A DNA stretch of 23,716 nucleotides from Gracilariopsis chorda (lineage: Eukaryota > Rhodophyta > Florideophyceae > Gracilariales > Gracilariaceae): the NCBI GenBank assembly GCA_003194525.1, contig NBIV01000522.1, positions 1 through 23,716 of the forward strand. Reading direction: 5' to 3'. Position numbers and translations under genes: made by a program. Below are positions 1 through 10,079 of this stretch, piece after piece (position 1 is the stretch's first letter; each line of letters opens with the position of its first letter). The notes under the pieces were generated by a model. That model worked only from the letters and a program-made list of their open reading frames with translations, was not told where the DNA came from and did no database searches.

Positions 1-498
1 GATGTGGTGCTGAGATAGGCGGTGGCGTGCAGGTGCGGAGTAGGCGGTGTGGTAGGAGGGGCATGCGAGAGTGCTCGCTCACAGCGACGAGACGTGATCG
101 CCTCGAGTTCGGCCACAATATCCTCGTGCTGCGAAGACGGCTGCTTCTGGGGCGGCGAGGGCAAGAAAAAGTCCGGAAAAAAGCCATGCTCAGGAGCCCG
201 AAGCGGTGTTTGAGGTGGGGGGTCGGGTGGCGCGGCGGCAGTTAGCGGTGACGGCGATGTGCGGCTGAGATGCGCAGTGGCGTGCAGGTGCGGAGTAGGC
301 GGTGGGGGAGGAGGGGCAGGCGTACGGCAACGACACGCGATCCACACGATTGCGGCCACAGAATTTGTCCCGCGAAGGCGGCTGCCTTTCGGACGGCAGA
401 GGGAAGAGAGAGGATACAGAAACGTCCTGCTCACGCACGAGGGCGAGGTCAGCCTCCGTGAACACAAGCCAAGGCAACCAAGCTTGCGTGGGCGGCAT
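1..498 (-). pseudogene. Proline-rich Cys-finger gene, copy 1, N-terminal part
   Basis: This is the N-terminal part of the gene that is fuller at 17099-17997; the C-terminal half lies left of the window. The reading frame starts at the ATG read from 498 downward (MPPTQAWLPWL) and matches copy 2 for about 45 residues. It then shifts frame because two bases (CT) are missing near 365, and it ends in an unrelated tail at 190. The remaining sequence to position 1 still encodes the His-Leu-His proline-rich repeats in the original frame. The copy is therefore broken, unless the missing CT is a sequencing error. Confidence 0.6.
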
Positions 499-504
499 AT
501 CTAG

Positions 505-1384
505 AGGAAGAGTGTTGTCGGCGATGTGGGTGACGTTTAAGGCGGCGGGGCGGAATGGGACGGTGGAGTTGGCGGAGAGCGCGTGGGTGTGAGAGTGGGG
601 AGGGGTATGGGGAGCGATGTGGAGAGTTTCGGGCGGACGTCAAGCTGGCGACGAGCGTGCTTTAAGAAGGCAGTGCGAACGAGCGCGCGCCCGGTGCATT
701 CAAGCCTCGTCTGGTGATCTAGCCCTCGTATCATATCATCTGTTTTTTCGAGTTTTACAGCATCATGAATCCAGGCCATGCAGCGTGGAGCTCTCTGAGA
801 AAGAGTCACTCTCGGCCCAGTGGTAGTTCTGGTTTGACAGTGTCACTCTCATCCTGAGATTGTATTTGTCAGAAAAAACTCGAGATCTTCCGCTGCCAAG
901 GTCTGGCTCCACGACGCCCGTTCTTTCACTTCTGGACTAGAATAGCACCTCGACGCACGCAGATTTCAATCTTTTCATCACCAATGCCAAGCGTTTTGCA
1001 GAAAGCCCTGTACTCAGAAATGCCGCTGCGTTCATTCGGATTGTGCTTTGCTATTATTTCTAGAACGGGCAGGCTCGTGGTGGAAGTGAACGGCAGCCCT
1101 GAGGGCTTGCTGTTCGCTTCTTGTCACGCAAACGATACATCCTCAAACGCGTCAGATTTGTGCCCTAATTTCCTGTTGACTGCCACCCACTTGTTCTCCG
1201 CTAAGCCATGCCAAGTGTTGATCAGTAAGGTCACCCAATCCTTCACTATGCCCCGTTGCTTAGGGCCAAATGAAAAGTCTTGCGATTATTCGTGTGCTCT
1301 TCTTCCGCCGAGCAGGAAAGAATTCCAAATTCATTAGTTTACTTGTTGTTCCCGAAAGCTCTTATGCCACAGTAGGTGCGTAGA
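505..1384. other. Segment A stretch without a recognised gene
   Basis: Short ORFs exist (for example 984-1337, plus), but none resembles a family I know. The same sequence recurs at about 18000-18880. Part of it may be older retroelement sequence upstream of the integrase remnant, but I could not find reverse transcriptase or RNase H motifs in it. Confidence 0.5.
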
Positions 1385-1662
1385 ACCCGGAGACCACTTT
1401 TTTGGTATAGACTGCCGCCTTATCTCCACACGGACAATGGTTCCCAATTCATCTCGAAGTTTGCCATCACTTCTGCTGAGTCTCAGGACTGAAACATTTC
1501 TTCACCACCACCTACCACCCCCTGACCGATTGGCATACGAAATGGTTCAACAGCTGTCAATATACACGGGTGCAACGCACCGTTTCTTTTGCTGCTATCC
1601 GCGCCCGTCAAAAACAGCTGTTGGACCCACGTGCGCGAAAAGGACTTCAGTCTTTGGCTTAA
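1385..1662 (+). mobile_element. Ty3/gypsy-type integrase remnant, copy 1
   Basis: The plus strand encodes HTDNGSQF starting at 1427, the conserved block around the second catalytic Asp (codon 1433-1435) of retroviral-type DDE integrases. After a frame change near 1485 it encodes TTTYHPLTDWHTKWFN, which matches the YHPQTDG-(Q)-TERFN block that follows in Ty3/gypsy integrases. In that block the expected Gly after TD is Trp and the expected catalytic Glu is Lys. The frame ends at TAA 1660-1662. No LTR, reverse transcriptase or gag is visible, so this is a dead fragment of a retrotransposon pol gene. The family assignment rests on these two motifs only. Confidence 0.62.
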
Positions 1663-2035
1663 ATCGTGATCATGAACTTTGGAACGGGTCTGTATCCGGG
1701 CTCAAGAATAGAGCACTTCGGGCACCTCGATGGTTTCCTCGGTGGAATTGCGTATTCTGATCTTCTTGGTCCAAGGTTAGTCGCTAGGAGATTGCGATCA
1801 GGGCGCACCAAATTCGTGATGAGCCTGTTATGTCTTTTTTCATACGCGATGCAACAAGTCGAATTTATCTTATCCGCGGATTGCTACAGAGGGACTGAGT
1901 TTGTTCTACGTTGTATTTTGTCAAAAGTGCGAAGCAAGGCATTATCCGTGGAAGGCGCTGTTATCGGATGAATCTTTAAAAGAGCTACAGATGTTTGAAG
2001 CGAGGAGATAGCTATACGGGTCCTGTGTGGTGCGA
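1663..2035. other. Segment A stretch without a recognised gene
   Basis: An open frame of 101 codons (1666-1971, plus) is present and is nearly unchanged in copy 2 (19168-19473). It has no motif I recognise and lies between an integrase remnant and the DUF3326 pseudogene. I see nothing that marks it as a real gene. Confidence 0.4.
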
Positions 2036-3187
2036 CTAGGCCAGCAGCGTCAGCGCAACTTCTAGCGAAACTACCCTTGATTCATCAATTCCTACACTTG
2101 ATGCTCTGATGACGAGCGTTGTGATATTTTCGTCCACTGCAATCACCATTACGTCGGCTCTACTGGCTAGCCTCACCACTGCAGGGCTACCAAAGGCATT
2201 TGTCGTTATGAAGAGGACGTCAACATTCGCAGCCGTAGTAACTGAAGAATCTACGTCCGTCCGATTGTTGGTAACCAGATGAGGTGCTCGAGAAAGCTCA
2301 ACAAGCACGCTGGACAAAACTGTATAGTCAAGCTCTTCCGCTGTTGACTTTGGTGAAACGCTGTCATCTGCTGGCAGCGGTTGAAGTGGTGGAGAATGCG
2401 CACATGTTAGGCGGAACTCTCGAGTGACAAGATGGCTGATCACTGCTTCTGCACCAGAATTCGCATCAACTGCGTTTCCAGATCGGTAGTTTGCGAGTTG
2501 TACATGATCTTCCTCAGAAAATTGGGAAACAACTGCTTAGCCTGACAGCTATGCTTTTCAAGGTGCTGGACTGAAAGCAACAAAGCCGCTGGGTCAGCGG
2601 TAGGCCCCCATGATGAAGCGCCTCCCTTCGATGACGCTATTTTGACAAATAATTGTCAAAATACGTTGTCGTGCGGTGCGTGATATCCAAGCGTAATGTA
2701 GCACGAGCAGCATCTGTGGTGTATCTATGGCGAAGGATGGTCTCTTCGGGCCTGCCTGAATCAAGTACTATTCTGAGACGATTTGATGTAGATGAAACTG
2801 GGGCTGGGACCCATTTCAATACAAGCAAATCGATCAAGAGCGTATCCTTCCACGTATAACGCATTGGAGATTGGCCAATACATTAGTGCGCCTTTCAGAA
2901 CATCCGAGTGAATAATGAGCGTGTCAGTGACGCGTAGGGGAAGTCTTGCAGCCGGAAGTGAATCGCTAGCGTACCCGCCGATGGCACCCCCAACACCTGT
3001 GGGGACTATGAGCACTGTTGTATGCTGCGAACACACAACCAGTGCATCTCGACTTCGGACAGAGAGGTGACGCGGGTACTGCTACAACGCTTGAACTTTT
3101 GTGGCTCGCTTGAACTGTGAGTTTGCAAAGCCCAGGAATGTGAGAAAAGCACACGAGTGAGGTAGGCTGGGGATTCTCTGGGAGCAC
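2036..3187 (-). pseudogene. DUF3326-family protein, broken
   Basis: Reading down from 3036, the minus strand encodes TTVLIVPTGVGGAIGGYA, VTDTLIIHSDVLKGALMYWP and NALYVEGYALDRFA, which are hallmark stretches of DUF3326. The match then moves to other frames: IVLDSG and TDAARATL near 2800-2700, GGASSWGPTADPAALL near 2620-2570, then SGAEAVISHLV, CAHSPPL, ELSRAPHLV and VIAVDENIT down to a TAG at 2036-2038. At least three frameshifts and extra stops make it a pseudogene. A frame from 3187 to 3036, rich in Ser, Thr and basic residues, could be a former targeting leader, which is speculation. The function of the family is unknown to me; I associate it with cyanobacteria and photosynthetic eukaryotes. 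The last 35 codons lie in segment A and so recur at 19538. Confidence 0.85.
2638..2663. repeat. Perfect 11-bp inverted repeat
   Basis: The arms TATTTTGACAA (2638-2648) and TTGTCAAAATA (2653-2663) pair perfectly around the loop ATAA. The hairpin sits inside the DUF3326 pseudogene at a point where family similarity breaks. It may be a small palindromic insertion rather than a functional site. Confidence 0.7.
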
Positions 3188-5271
3188 ATCTCGATAACGC
3201 TGGATTCTGTGAAGGGCACGTCAGTCTAGTGGGGCCAGGGAGCAGAAGTGCAGCCGCCGGTACTTCTGAACACGCTTTTCAAGACTTTCGCTGTTTGAAA
3301 CGCGACGTAGACAGTGCCTACTTTCATACTCTATCTGTATCTTGTTTCTTCTGCATGTGTTCTGGTTCAGTGATAGAATTAAGGTTGATAGAATGTATTC
3401 TATTGACACTCTTTTGTCTTGAAACATGAGAAAGCTCTTTTACCCTGCTGCTAAAGGTTATTGTTCTCGTACAAGCGTTAATCGTAAGAAAACGGATCTT
3501 CTCCTCCAACTGGAGGTATGAAACTCCTCAACTTTTGCACCTTTTTCCCTACCTTCCAGCTAGGGATATCCGCCATTACGTTTGCTTCCCACGTGCTGTA
3601 TTGTTCTGTCTACAAATAGAAGAACACATCAAGGAAGGGACGAACAGGATACGAATTGCGAGCTCCTTAGGCGTCTTTGCTCTGATTTCATGAGGCGGTA
3701 GGAGCATATAAATCAGGGATTGACACTTACCTTTGCTACAAGACGAGCTTCATCCCTAGCTTGTAAAAATGGAATGATCGCTAAAAAGAATGTTCTTTTT
3801 CTCTTGTTGCAAATAAATCCCTACCAAAGAAAATTGAACATGAATAGAGAGTGGGGTTGGTCAAGTCAGGGTCAGATTGATTGAGACATGTGGAGGTTAT
3901 TGGACGGATGAAATCACACATCTTCGCTTAAATTTAAAAGTACTAATGCAAGTAGAAGCTGTATGACATGACCAGCGCGGTTCCGAACAAGAGTGGGCCG
4001 GCAGCAGGCCCGATTGAGCGGGGAACATTTCTGGCAATGTTGATAGGAGCGTGTCCGCCGTTGGGAGCCACCTCCTGTTGTACGGCTCAATGCGGCAGTG
4101 GTCTGTGCCGTGCCTCGATTGCCGTCAGCATGGACTTGCGCACGCAGAAGATGGAGTACACCCGACACAGGCGTAGGATTTAATCACGGGAGGGATTTAA
4201 TGAAAATAGCGCTTCGGTGAGCGGCTCAGATGGAAAGCGATCGCGGAGGCATGCGCATTTCTCTACCTGCTTGCAGTACCAGGACCACCTGTAGAATACG
4301 ATAATCTAGATGATAGCAGTCATCCGAGACCCCAAACAAAGCAGAAACCTAAAACTGTGACGACGATAGGAGCAGTCCATCATCATCATAATCATGTTTA
4401 CATAGCCGTCTAGCTTCTGCACTGGGTGACACCTTTATCTCTGCTGCCCCATTCGAGAAGAAATCTATCCCTTTGGTGCATAACGGCGGAAACGTTTCAA
4501 CAAATCGCATGAGTATCGTGAAAAATGTATGGTACCATTGATATCGATGTTTCCATGAGAGCAACGAGAGCACTTCAGTGGTCGTTTCGTTTCGAAACTT
4601 TCCAGGCGACTAGAGCATCATGGTGTGGTCGCCTCGACAAATCGGTCCCTACACGTAGTTGAGAAACGCCGCCGGCGGCGTCATGAGAAGGAGCTAGCAA
4701 TTCACGGGTAGATGTGTAGAATTCTACACCCCTGTCTCGTAGGTTTTTTTGTCTTTTTTTTTTAATTGAATCATTGCAACTGTTGTGCAGTGCAATAGCA
4801 CTGGAGATATGACAGTGAGGCTACAGCCGCAGGGTTGATCCGCGGTTGATGTGAACAGACGTTCAGATCTTGCTAAGTTCCAAAAGTTTGAACCTGCAAT
4901 TGTTGCGGCACTTCCTCGTTGCTTTTGTGAGCACTTTCTTGCGAAGCTGGAGGTTATTGTTATGTCCCTAGCATCCTGTGGGGGCCCTTTTCTGTACAGC
5001 CTAAGAGTTCCTCATACTGCAAGTAGTTGTAGAAGAGAGGAGTGCACGAGCACAAGCTCAACAAACTTAACTTTACGACATAGCTTGAGGTCCAACCATC
5101 TCGCGCTCGTGGTTACCGCCGAATCCTACTACTCAATTTATTCTACCCGTAGAGCATAAAGCGGTTGCCAGCCGATAGGGAAGCAAAGATGAGAATTCTG
5201 GGAAGAGCAATACTTCGCGTGGTGCAATCGGCATCCATTGATAACCTAAGAACACATCTTTCGCCCCAATT
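3188..5271. other. Segment U stretch without a recognised gene
   Basis: Only short frames are open here (up to about 100 codons, for example 4851-5159 plus and 4349-4573 minus), and none resembles a family I know. A T-rich run occurs at about 4745-4763. Given the decay around it, old gene remnants may be present but are beyond recognition by eye. Confidence 0.5.
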
Positions 5272-6521
5272 ATGTCAAATAAGAGAGATAGCACAGGTTT
5301 AAACGGGGCCAATCCCCATGTTGTTTCGAAGAAACCAAGGCTTGCAGATAAGGACTCGAGCAATGATGTTCACATATGTGAAGAACAAGAGCCAGCATTG
5401 GTGTCTTCAAAACTTCCCTCTACTAATTCAATGCCACGTTGTATAACATCTCGTGTGGAATCGACGGGAACAACAGGATCGTCTGTTCTGCCCGACAAGC
5501 TTGGGCAATCTCCGCCAATGCTAAAAACATCATGTAAGCATGGCATTTTCCTTCCCGGAGACTGCAAAAAAGAATACAACATTTCTGAGCTTAAGATGCC
5601 AGAGAAACTAGCGAAGCAGTATTCCCTTTCACTGATTTCATTTGAGCGGGAAATTGTAAAAGGGGTAGAGCGGAACGAGAGCATTCTGGTTGCAGCACAC
5701 ACGAACGTATTGAAGGCAGCGATAACGGAATACGATGGCACGAAGAGACAACCAAAGGGTAAGGTATACGTCGCCAATCAAAGCCCTCAGCAATCAAAAA
5801 TATCGAGAACTTGAAGCAGAATTTAGTGATGTTAGATTGATGACCGGGGATGCAACGATAACAAGAATACCTCTTGTCTTGCAATGACTACCAAAACTCT
5901 CAGAAGCATGCTCTACAGAGTAATTTAAGTTTTACGTGAGGTCTCTTGAGTTATTTTTGATGCAGTTCACTATATGCGGGACAAAAAAAAGAGGGGTCAT
6001 GTGGGAGGAATCAATCATCCTTGTTCCGCAAACTGTCAGATTTGTACTCCTGAGCGCTACGATTCCAAACGCACGTGAATACTCGGAATAGATTGGCCAT
6101 TTGAATATCAAACGAACATAGCGCGAGCATCTCAAAATGCAGTAGCATCTCTGCACGACGAGGATCAGGATTTGCTCCAGACAACACCCATTTTTCAACT
6201 GCTGGATCTCGGAATTGACATCCATCATTCAGGACCCCTTCCCGTTGTAAATGAGGTTCTTGAAATCTATTTCAGTAAGGGCTATTGAAATGTCTTTTCG
6301 CGACAGAGACTTTTGAGATGGGACTAAACGTGCCAGCCAAAACAGTGCTGTTTACCAGTATCAGGCCGCTTGACGGGTTACAGTTCAGAAAGCCTGCCGG
6401 AGGCGAATACATGCAAATGAGTGGCCGGGTCGATCGTCGAGGTATTGATAAAGAGGAATCAGCAGTGCATTGTCCAAGGTTGGAAGAAGAGACCATTGCC
6501 GAAGTGGTAGTGTACAGGTGA
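5272..6521 (+). pseudogene. MTR4/SKI2-like RNA helicase, broken N-terminal part
   Basis: MTR4 is the DExH helicase that feeds nuclear RNA to the exosome. The frame from ATG 5272 has a basic patch (KKPRLAD) like that of MTR4 N-termini. Its Walker A region near 5683-5725 reads ILVAAHTNVLKA where the family has VAAHTSAGKT, so the Gly-Lys-Thr is destroyed. Other frames give [22 protein letters not shown] and [12 protein letters not shown] (5775-5920), then DAVH at 5959-5970 in place of [13 protein letters not shown] follows near 6050, with a TAG at 6089-6091 where a Trp is usual. The sequence continues with IHHSG near 6220, then [18 protein letters not shown] and MSGRVDRRG (motifs V and VI, 6285-6445). 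At least four frame changes, the lost ATP-binding residues and the absence of the arch and C-terminal domains make it a dead, truncated copy. Motif identity makes the family nearly certain; MTR4 rather than SKI2 is likely. Confidence 0.92.
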
Positions 6522-6734
6522 GGTGCAAGCCGGGCAGCAAAGCTATCATTGACATTGTTGAGGACAATGGATCGTGTCCCATACACTGTGACGCTACCCA
6601 ACGTGTAATACATGCAAACATGCGTCGCTGCCTGTAATATATTGTTTCGAGAAAATGAATTTACGTGCACCTTTTTTCGCTGAACTAATGATTATGTATA
6701 GCGCTTTATATCCAGCAATAGAGATTGTTCCTGT

Positions 6735-7302
6735 TTGAAGTGCGTGACCAACTGTCGCGTGACCATCCCATTCCAAAGATTTCATCAATTCGGTAGGGCC
6801 ACTGCGGCCAATGAGCTTGTTGCCGGGCGAGTCGCCGCAGAATTTCACGACTTATACGGCCGAGTGTTCGAGGCAAAGATAGTTGTGCCGCATTCGGAAT
6901 GGGTGCCTCCGTCATGTAGCAATGCCTGGCGTGCCACAAAGAAATTCTTCATCGTAGTTTACCCACCACATGTCGCGAAGCAGACGTTTCGATCTGCATG
7001 CCCACTTTACTCGCTTCGGTGATATCGCAGAATGTCAGGTCATGTACGACCATCAGACTGATAACTGGAGGGGGTTTGGCTTTGTCACGTTTACATCCGA
7101 ACTAACATTCCACAAAGTGGTGGATGTAGACCACGAAATCATGCATAAACACGTCAACGTAAAGCGTGCGGAGCCGAAACAAGCGCTTGACGCAAGTCTT
7201 GGACGCGAGACAGCAGCTGCTCTACTGCCCTTTTCTTCTACTCATTCATCCACCTCTTCATTACATGTATCCTCTCAAAAGCAACAGAGTCATATGTCAT
7301 GA
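6735..7302 (+). pseudogene. Two-RRM RNA-binding protein (Musashi/hnRNP A-B/DAZAP1 type), broken
   Basis: The second RRM is clear. HFTRFGDIAECQVMYDHQT leads into RNP1 RGFGFVTF at 7069-7092, then HEIMHKHVNVKRAEPKQ near 7135-7180, the usual end of such domains. The start of this RRM lies in another frame. It reads KKFFIVVYPPHVAKQTFRS (about 6938-6995), a damaged RNP2 where the family has KIFVGGLP. A short insertion of about 7 bases near 6995-7003, around the palindrome gcatgc, separates the two frames. Upstream, DLYGRVFEAKIVVPHSE resembles the last strand of a first RRM. Family members bind RNA and act in mRNA processing or translation. The frameshift and damaged RNP2 indicate a pseudogene. The frame ends at a TGA at 7300-7302. 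Confidence 0.82.
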
Positions 7303-7928
7303 AGTTCGTAGAATTTGGAATCAAATTTTGCTGCTTCTATCCCGTATGGGTCCTAAGCATTCGCGATTCCAAATACATCTTCTATCCCGCATGCTATTTC
7401 GCCTCTTGCTCACACAACTTTCCAATGGATTTCGCCTTGCTTTGGCGTCCTGTCATGGAAGGCGGGCTCCAGCTGGACCTCTGTTCAAGCCTTCTCGTGT
7501 TGCGGTTCTGGCAAGCTGTCAATTCGTTATCACGTCAGTCAAGTGCCGTTCTAAGTCGGACAACGTCCCAAACATCTCAAGCTGGTATGAGATTCTTCAC
7601 ACTAGGAATTTCGTACTCTCCAGACCTGCTCAATGCCCATACGACGAGGTTTACGCAGTTTCCGCTCCACTCAACCCTCCTGCACTTAATCTTACCAACT
7701 TCATACCTAGCACAAGAACAGAACGAAAGTTTCATCCATACTCATCTATGGAACGATTTGAGGGTTCGAATCGGTAATTATACCGTGCAGTGTATATTTC
7801 CTTTTTCAGCCTCGGGACTCAGTGCCCTCTTTTCGGCTGCACAGAGTTTTGTTGGGCGGGATCACTCTCTTCAATTCTTCTCGTACTTTTGTTCTTTCTA
7901 TAGAAACATACTATGTTATAACTTGTAG
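7166..7928 (+). other. Two overlapping long open frames, no family recognised
   Basis: Two plus-strand frames, 7166-7777 and 7299-7928, are each open for more than 200 codons and overlap for about 480 bases. Neither gives a recognisable domain. Pieces such as SIPHAISPLAHTT, FPMDFALLWRPVMEGG and APAGPLFKPSRV fall in three frames. They could be the decayed Pro/Gly/Met-rich tail of the RRM protein just upstream, but that is a guess. I do not call either frame a gene. Confidence 0.25.
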
Positions 7929-8559
7929 TTAGTGCAGCGGTTTGTGTGAAGTGGCGATGTAGTTTGGAAATTTTTGCAGCTTTGGTACATTAGCGAGATC
8001 AGGTGCCTTTCGTAAACAATTTTTGCTCCGTACCTGTCATCATGTTCAGCAAGAACAAATTGTACATCTTAAGTGAAGTCTAGCACAACTATGATAGAAG
8101 CATGGGACCGGTGGAAAGCAAATTGAGAAACAACGTGAGGGAGGTTAAGGAGTCTAACATAACTTCTGCCACAGCAATACGCAGCTGTTCGTTTTTGCAA
8201 TGTGCGTTCAATGACTCCCAGTACTTTTGAGGTTACGAAAAGATCGGGTTCCAATACTACGGATGCACCAAGTAGAAAGACAGAAATGCGGGATCACCCT
8301 CTTTCCCTTTACGAATCGTGAAAGAGACAGCTACCGCTCTCAGTAAAATGCAGCGTGGCATGGAGCTGCAATGAGGATATCGGATTTGCAGCTTCTACCC
8401 CTCTGTGCGTAAATTTGTTCACAAACCCCAAATCATAACAATATTAGTAAGAGTGATGATCGAGTACGAGAACAAACTATTATTAAACCAGGCTTACAAT
8501 ACAACAAAGTCCTCAAAAGCTTCAAAACCCTTCAAAGCTATGAGGAGAACCCATCCTTA
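7929..8559. other. Segment U stretch without a recognised gene
   Basis: Only short frames occur in this moderately AT-rich stretch, and none shows a motif I know. I see no RNA gene or repeat in it. Confidence 0.5.
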
Positions 8560-9763
8560 TGTCGTTGATTTAGCGCGTCAGCAGCGGCTAACATATCATA
8601 TGCATCGTCGGCCATTTTTTCTGCTCGTCAGGTAGTTCTTTCCATGTTTTTTCCGTGTTCATGAATACGGACATGAGTTTCTGAGAACAGATCCTACGCA
8701 CTCTGTACAGTTCTTGCCTTTTACTTGACGTGAGAAGACTCCGAATCATTCTTAGAGTTCGCCGCGCTGAAACTGAAAGCAGCGGCTGCGACATAACAAA
8801 CGATGTATCGAAAAGCCTTGAAGGAGGAAGCGACACCAGCCTCAAAGACAGCCTAATCCTTCTTTCTCTTCGCATGAGTGGGTTTGATATATCGCAGATG
8901 CGCTAACAATTCTTCCAAGTTACCGGTTGGACCAGGAATGTTATATTCCGCGACAGGAGAACAAACCAATAGAGCACCAGGCTCCGGGACCTTTCCCTTC
9001 GGTTGTTTGGCGGGACTCTTCACTTCATGCCCCTTATCAAAAGAGTTTCGATGCGCAGCTTCCTTCGTACGAGTACATGGTGTGGGCATGTTCGGAGTAT
9101 CTGCCAGAATGGGTGAGAGTAGTGAAAGATTGGAGGCGATCTCAAGCTGTTCATCCGCGGAAGCGCGTTCTGGCTTTCGATTTAAACGTTGATATTCGTG
9201 TTTCAGGCCCATTTGCTGTTACACGAGGCGGTAACGTTATTCCTTTGTGATCCGCAAAAAAGGGCTGCCAAAGACGCTCGCATGGCTTCAATGGCCACCT
9301 TTTGATGTTCGGGAGAGCAACCAAGCTCAACATCTGTGATGGGGGACGTGGGCGGCGATTAAGTCCGAAGCGGGGGTGCAACCGGTCTTGGAGGCGGTTG
9401 TGGCGAGTGTGGTTTTGGCCGGTCGGTATCAACATAATCAGAGTGAGAATCATCTGAACCTTCGGAAGGACCGTATGTAATATGAATGATGTGTTTGTGA
9501 TGAGCAGAATACTGAACCGGACGCGCTTCAACAATGGGCTCGTCGTGTGGCTCAGCGTGGTTTGGAGGAACGAGTCGTTTTGTTTCATTGAGAACTGAAG
9601 TCATTTGATTCATGATTTGATCCATTTGGCTGCGAAGGCGGTCCCTCCTTTGCGCGGCGTTGGGATTTGAAGGGTCTATAGCAAGCATGTCACATTTGAG
9701 ATTTTCCCATTGTTGACGAAGATGTTCGCAACGCTCGAAAGCGGCATTGACGGCGTCGGACAT
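8560..9763 (-). pseudogene. Unidentified coding remnant, N-terminal coiled coil
   Basis: The minus strand is open from ATG 9763 to a TAA at 9359-9361 (134 codons). The first 60 residues are rich in Glu, Gln, Arg and Met and look like a coiled coil (FERCEHLRQQWENLKCDM). A His- and Asp-rich region and a proline run follow. Past the TAA the same frame continues with VELGCSPEHQKVAIEAMRAS. After a frame change near 9215 it reads MGLKHEYQRLNRKPERASAD and on through GPTGNLEELLAHLRYIKP to a stop at 8853. Further fragments (KTWKELPDEQKK, DDAYDMLAAADALNQRHKDG) reach about 8560. These read like protein in successive frames, so I take the whole as one broken gene, possibly with introns. I do not recognise the family. 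It is divergent to the PGM2-like pseudogene. Confidence 0.5.
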
Positions 9764-10079
9764 GGCGACGACGGTAAGTTGCGTTTGGTGTGGAGAGAGG
9801 GGGCAGGAGGGAGAAAAAAGGAAGAGGGAGTGCGCTTGTAGAGTGACGAGAACAGAAGTGAAGGTCAGTTCCAGAAAGCGGTTCCGGGTCGCGCGGACGA
9901 GGTTGCTGTGCTAGCGCGCTCGTCAGCTGTGCATCTTCTTCCATACAACGCGCGTGTGACGTGGCCTGGGGTGCGGTGCAGGCTACTGTTGCGATGCCAC
10001 CACGTTTCCCGCCACGTGGACAGGTGGGCGCGGTTGCACAACAAAATCTCAGCACGTCGCGCTCAACAAAAGAATCTTC
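9764..10079. promoter_or_regulatory. Presumed shared upstream region of two divergent pseudogenes
   Basis: This GC-rich stretch separates the start of the minus-strand unidentified gene (ATG 9763) from the first open codons of the PGM2-like frame. By position it would have held both promoters. I see no TATA box or other definite element. It contains a purine-rich run (about 9790-9830) and an ATG-led frame at 9994 that soon closes. Confidence 0.25.

Larger units (their letters stand above)
1..2141. repeat. Segment A, copy 1 (part of 17.5-kb tandem unit)
   Basis: This segment matches 17498-19643 almost base for base, and its first 600 bases also match 23116-23716. About a dozen differences from copy 2 are visible. 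Most are homopolymer length changes, such as the T run near 750, the A run near 875 and the C run near 1250. Others are a missing CT near 365 and a missing 5-nt group (gagct) near 1554. It holds the N-terminal half of a zinc-finger gene (minus), a Ty3/gypsy-type integrase remnant and the last codons of the DUF3326 pseudogene. Position 1 is only the window edge; the repeat continues to the left in the other copies as segment B. Confidence 0.97.

Noticed and set aside
7755..7790. A tRNA-like B-box (GGTTCGAATC)
   Set aside because: The sequence around it does not form a T-stem, acceptor stem or anticodon arm, and no matching A-box lies upstream at the right distance.
8927..9250. A plus-strand gene of 107 codons
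   Set aside because: It lies opposite the minus-strand frame 9212-8853, whose neighbours above 9215 and below 8853 also read as protein. The plus frame has no family match and is likely the shadow.
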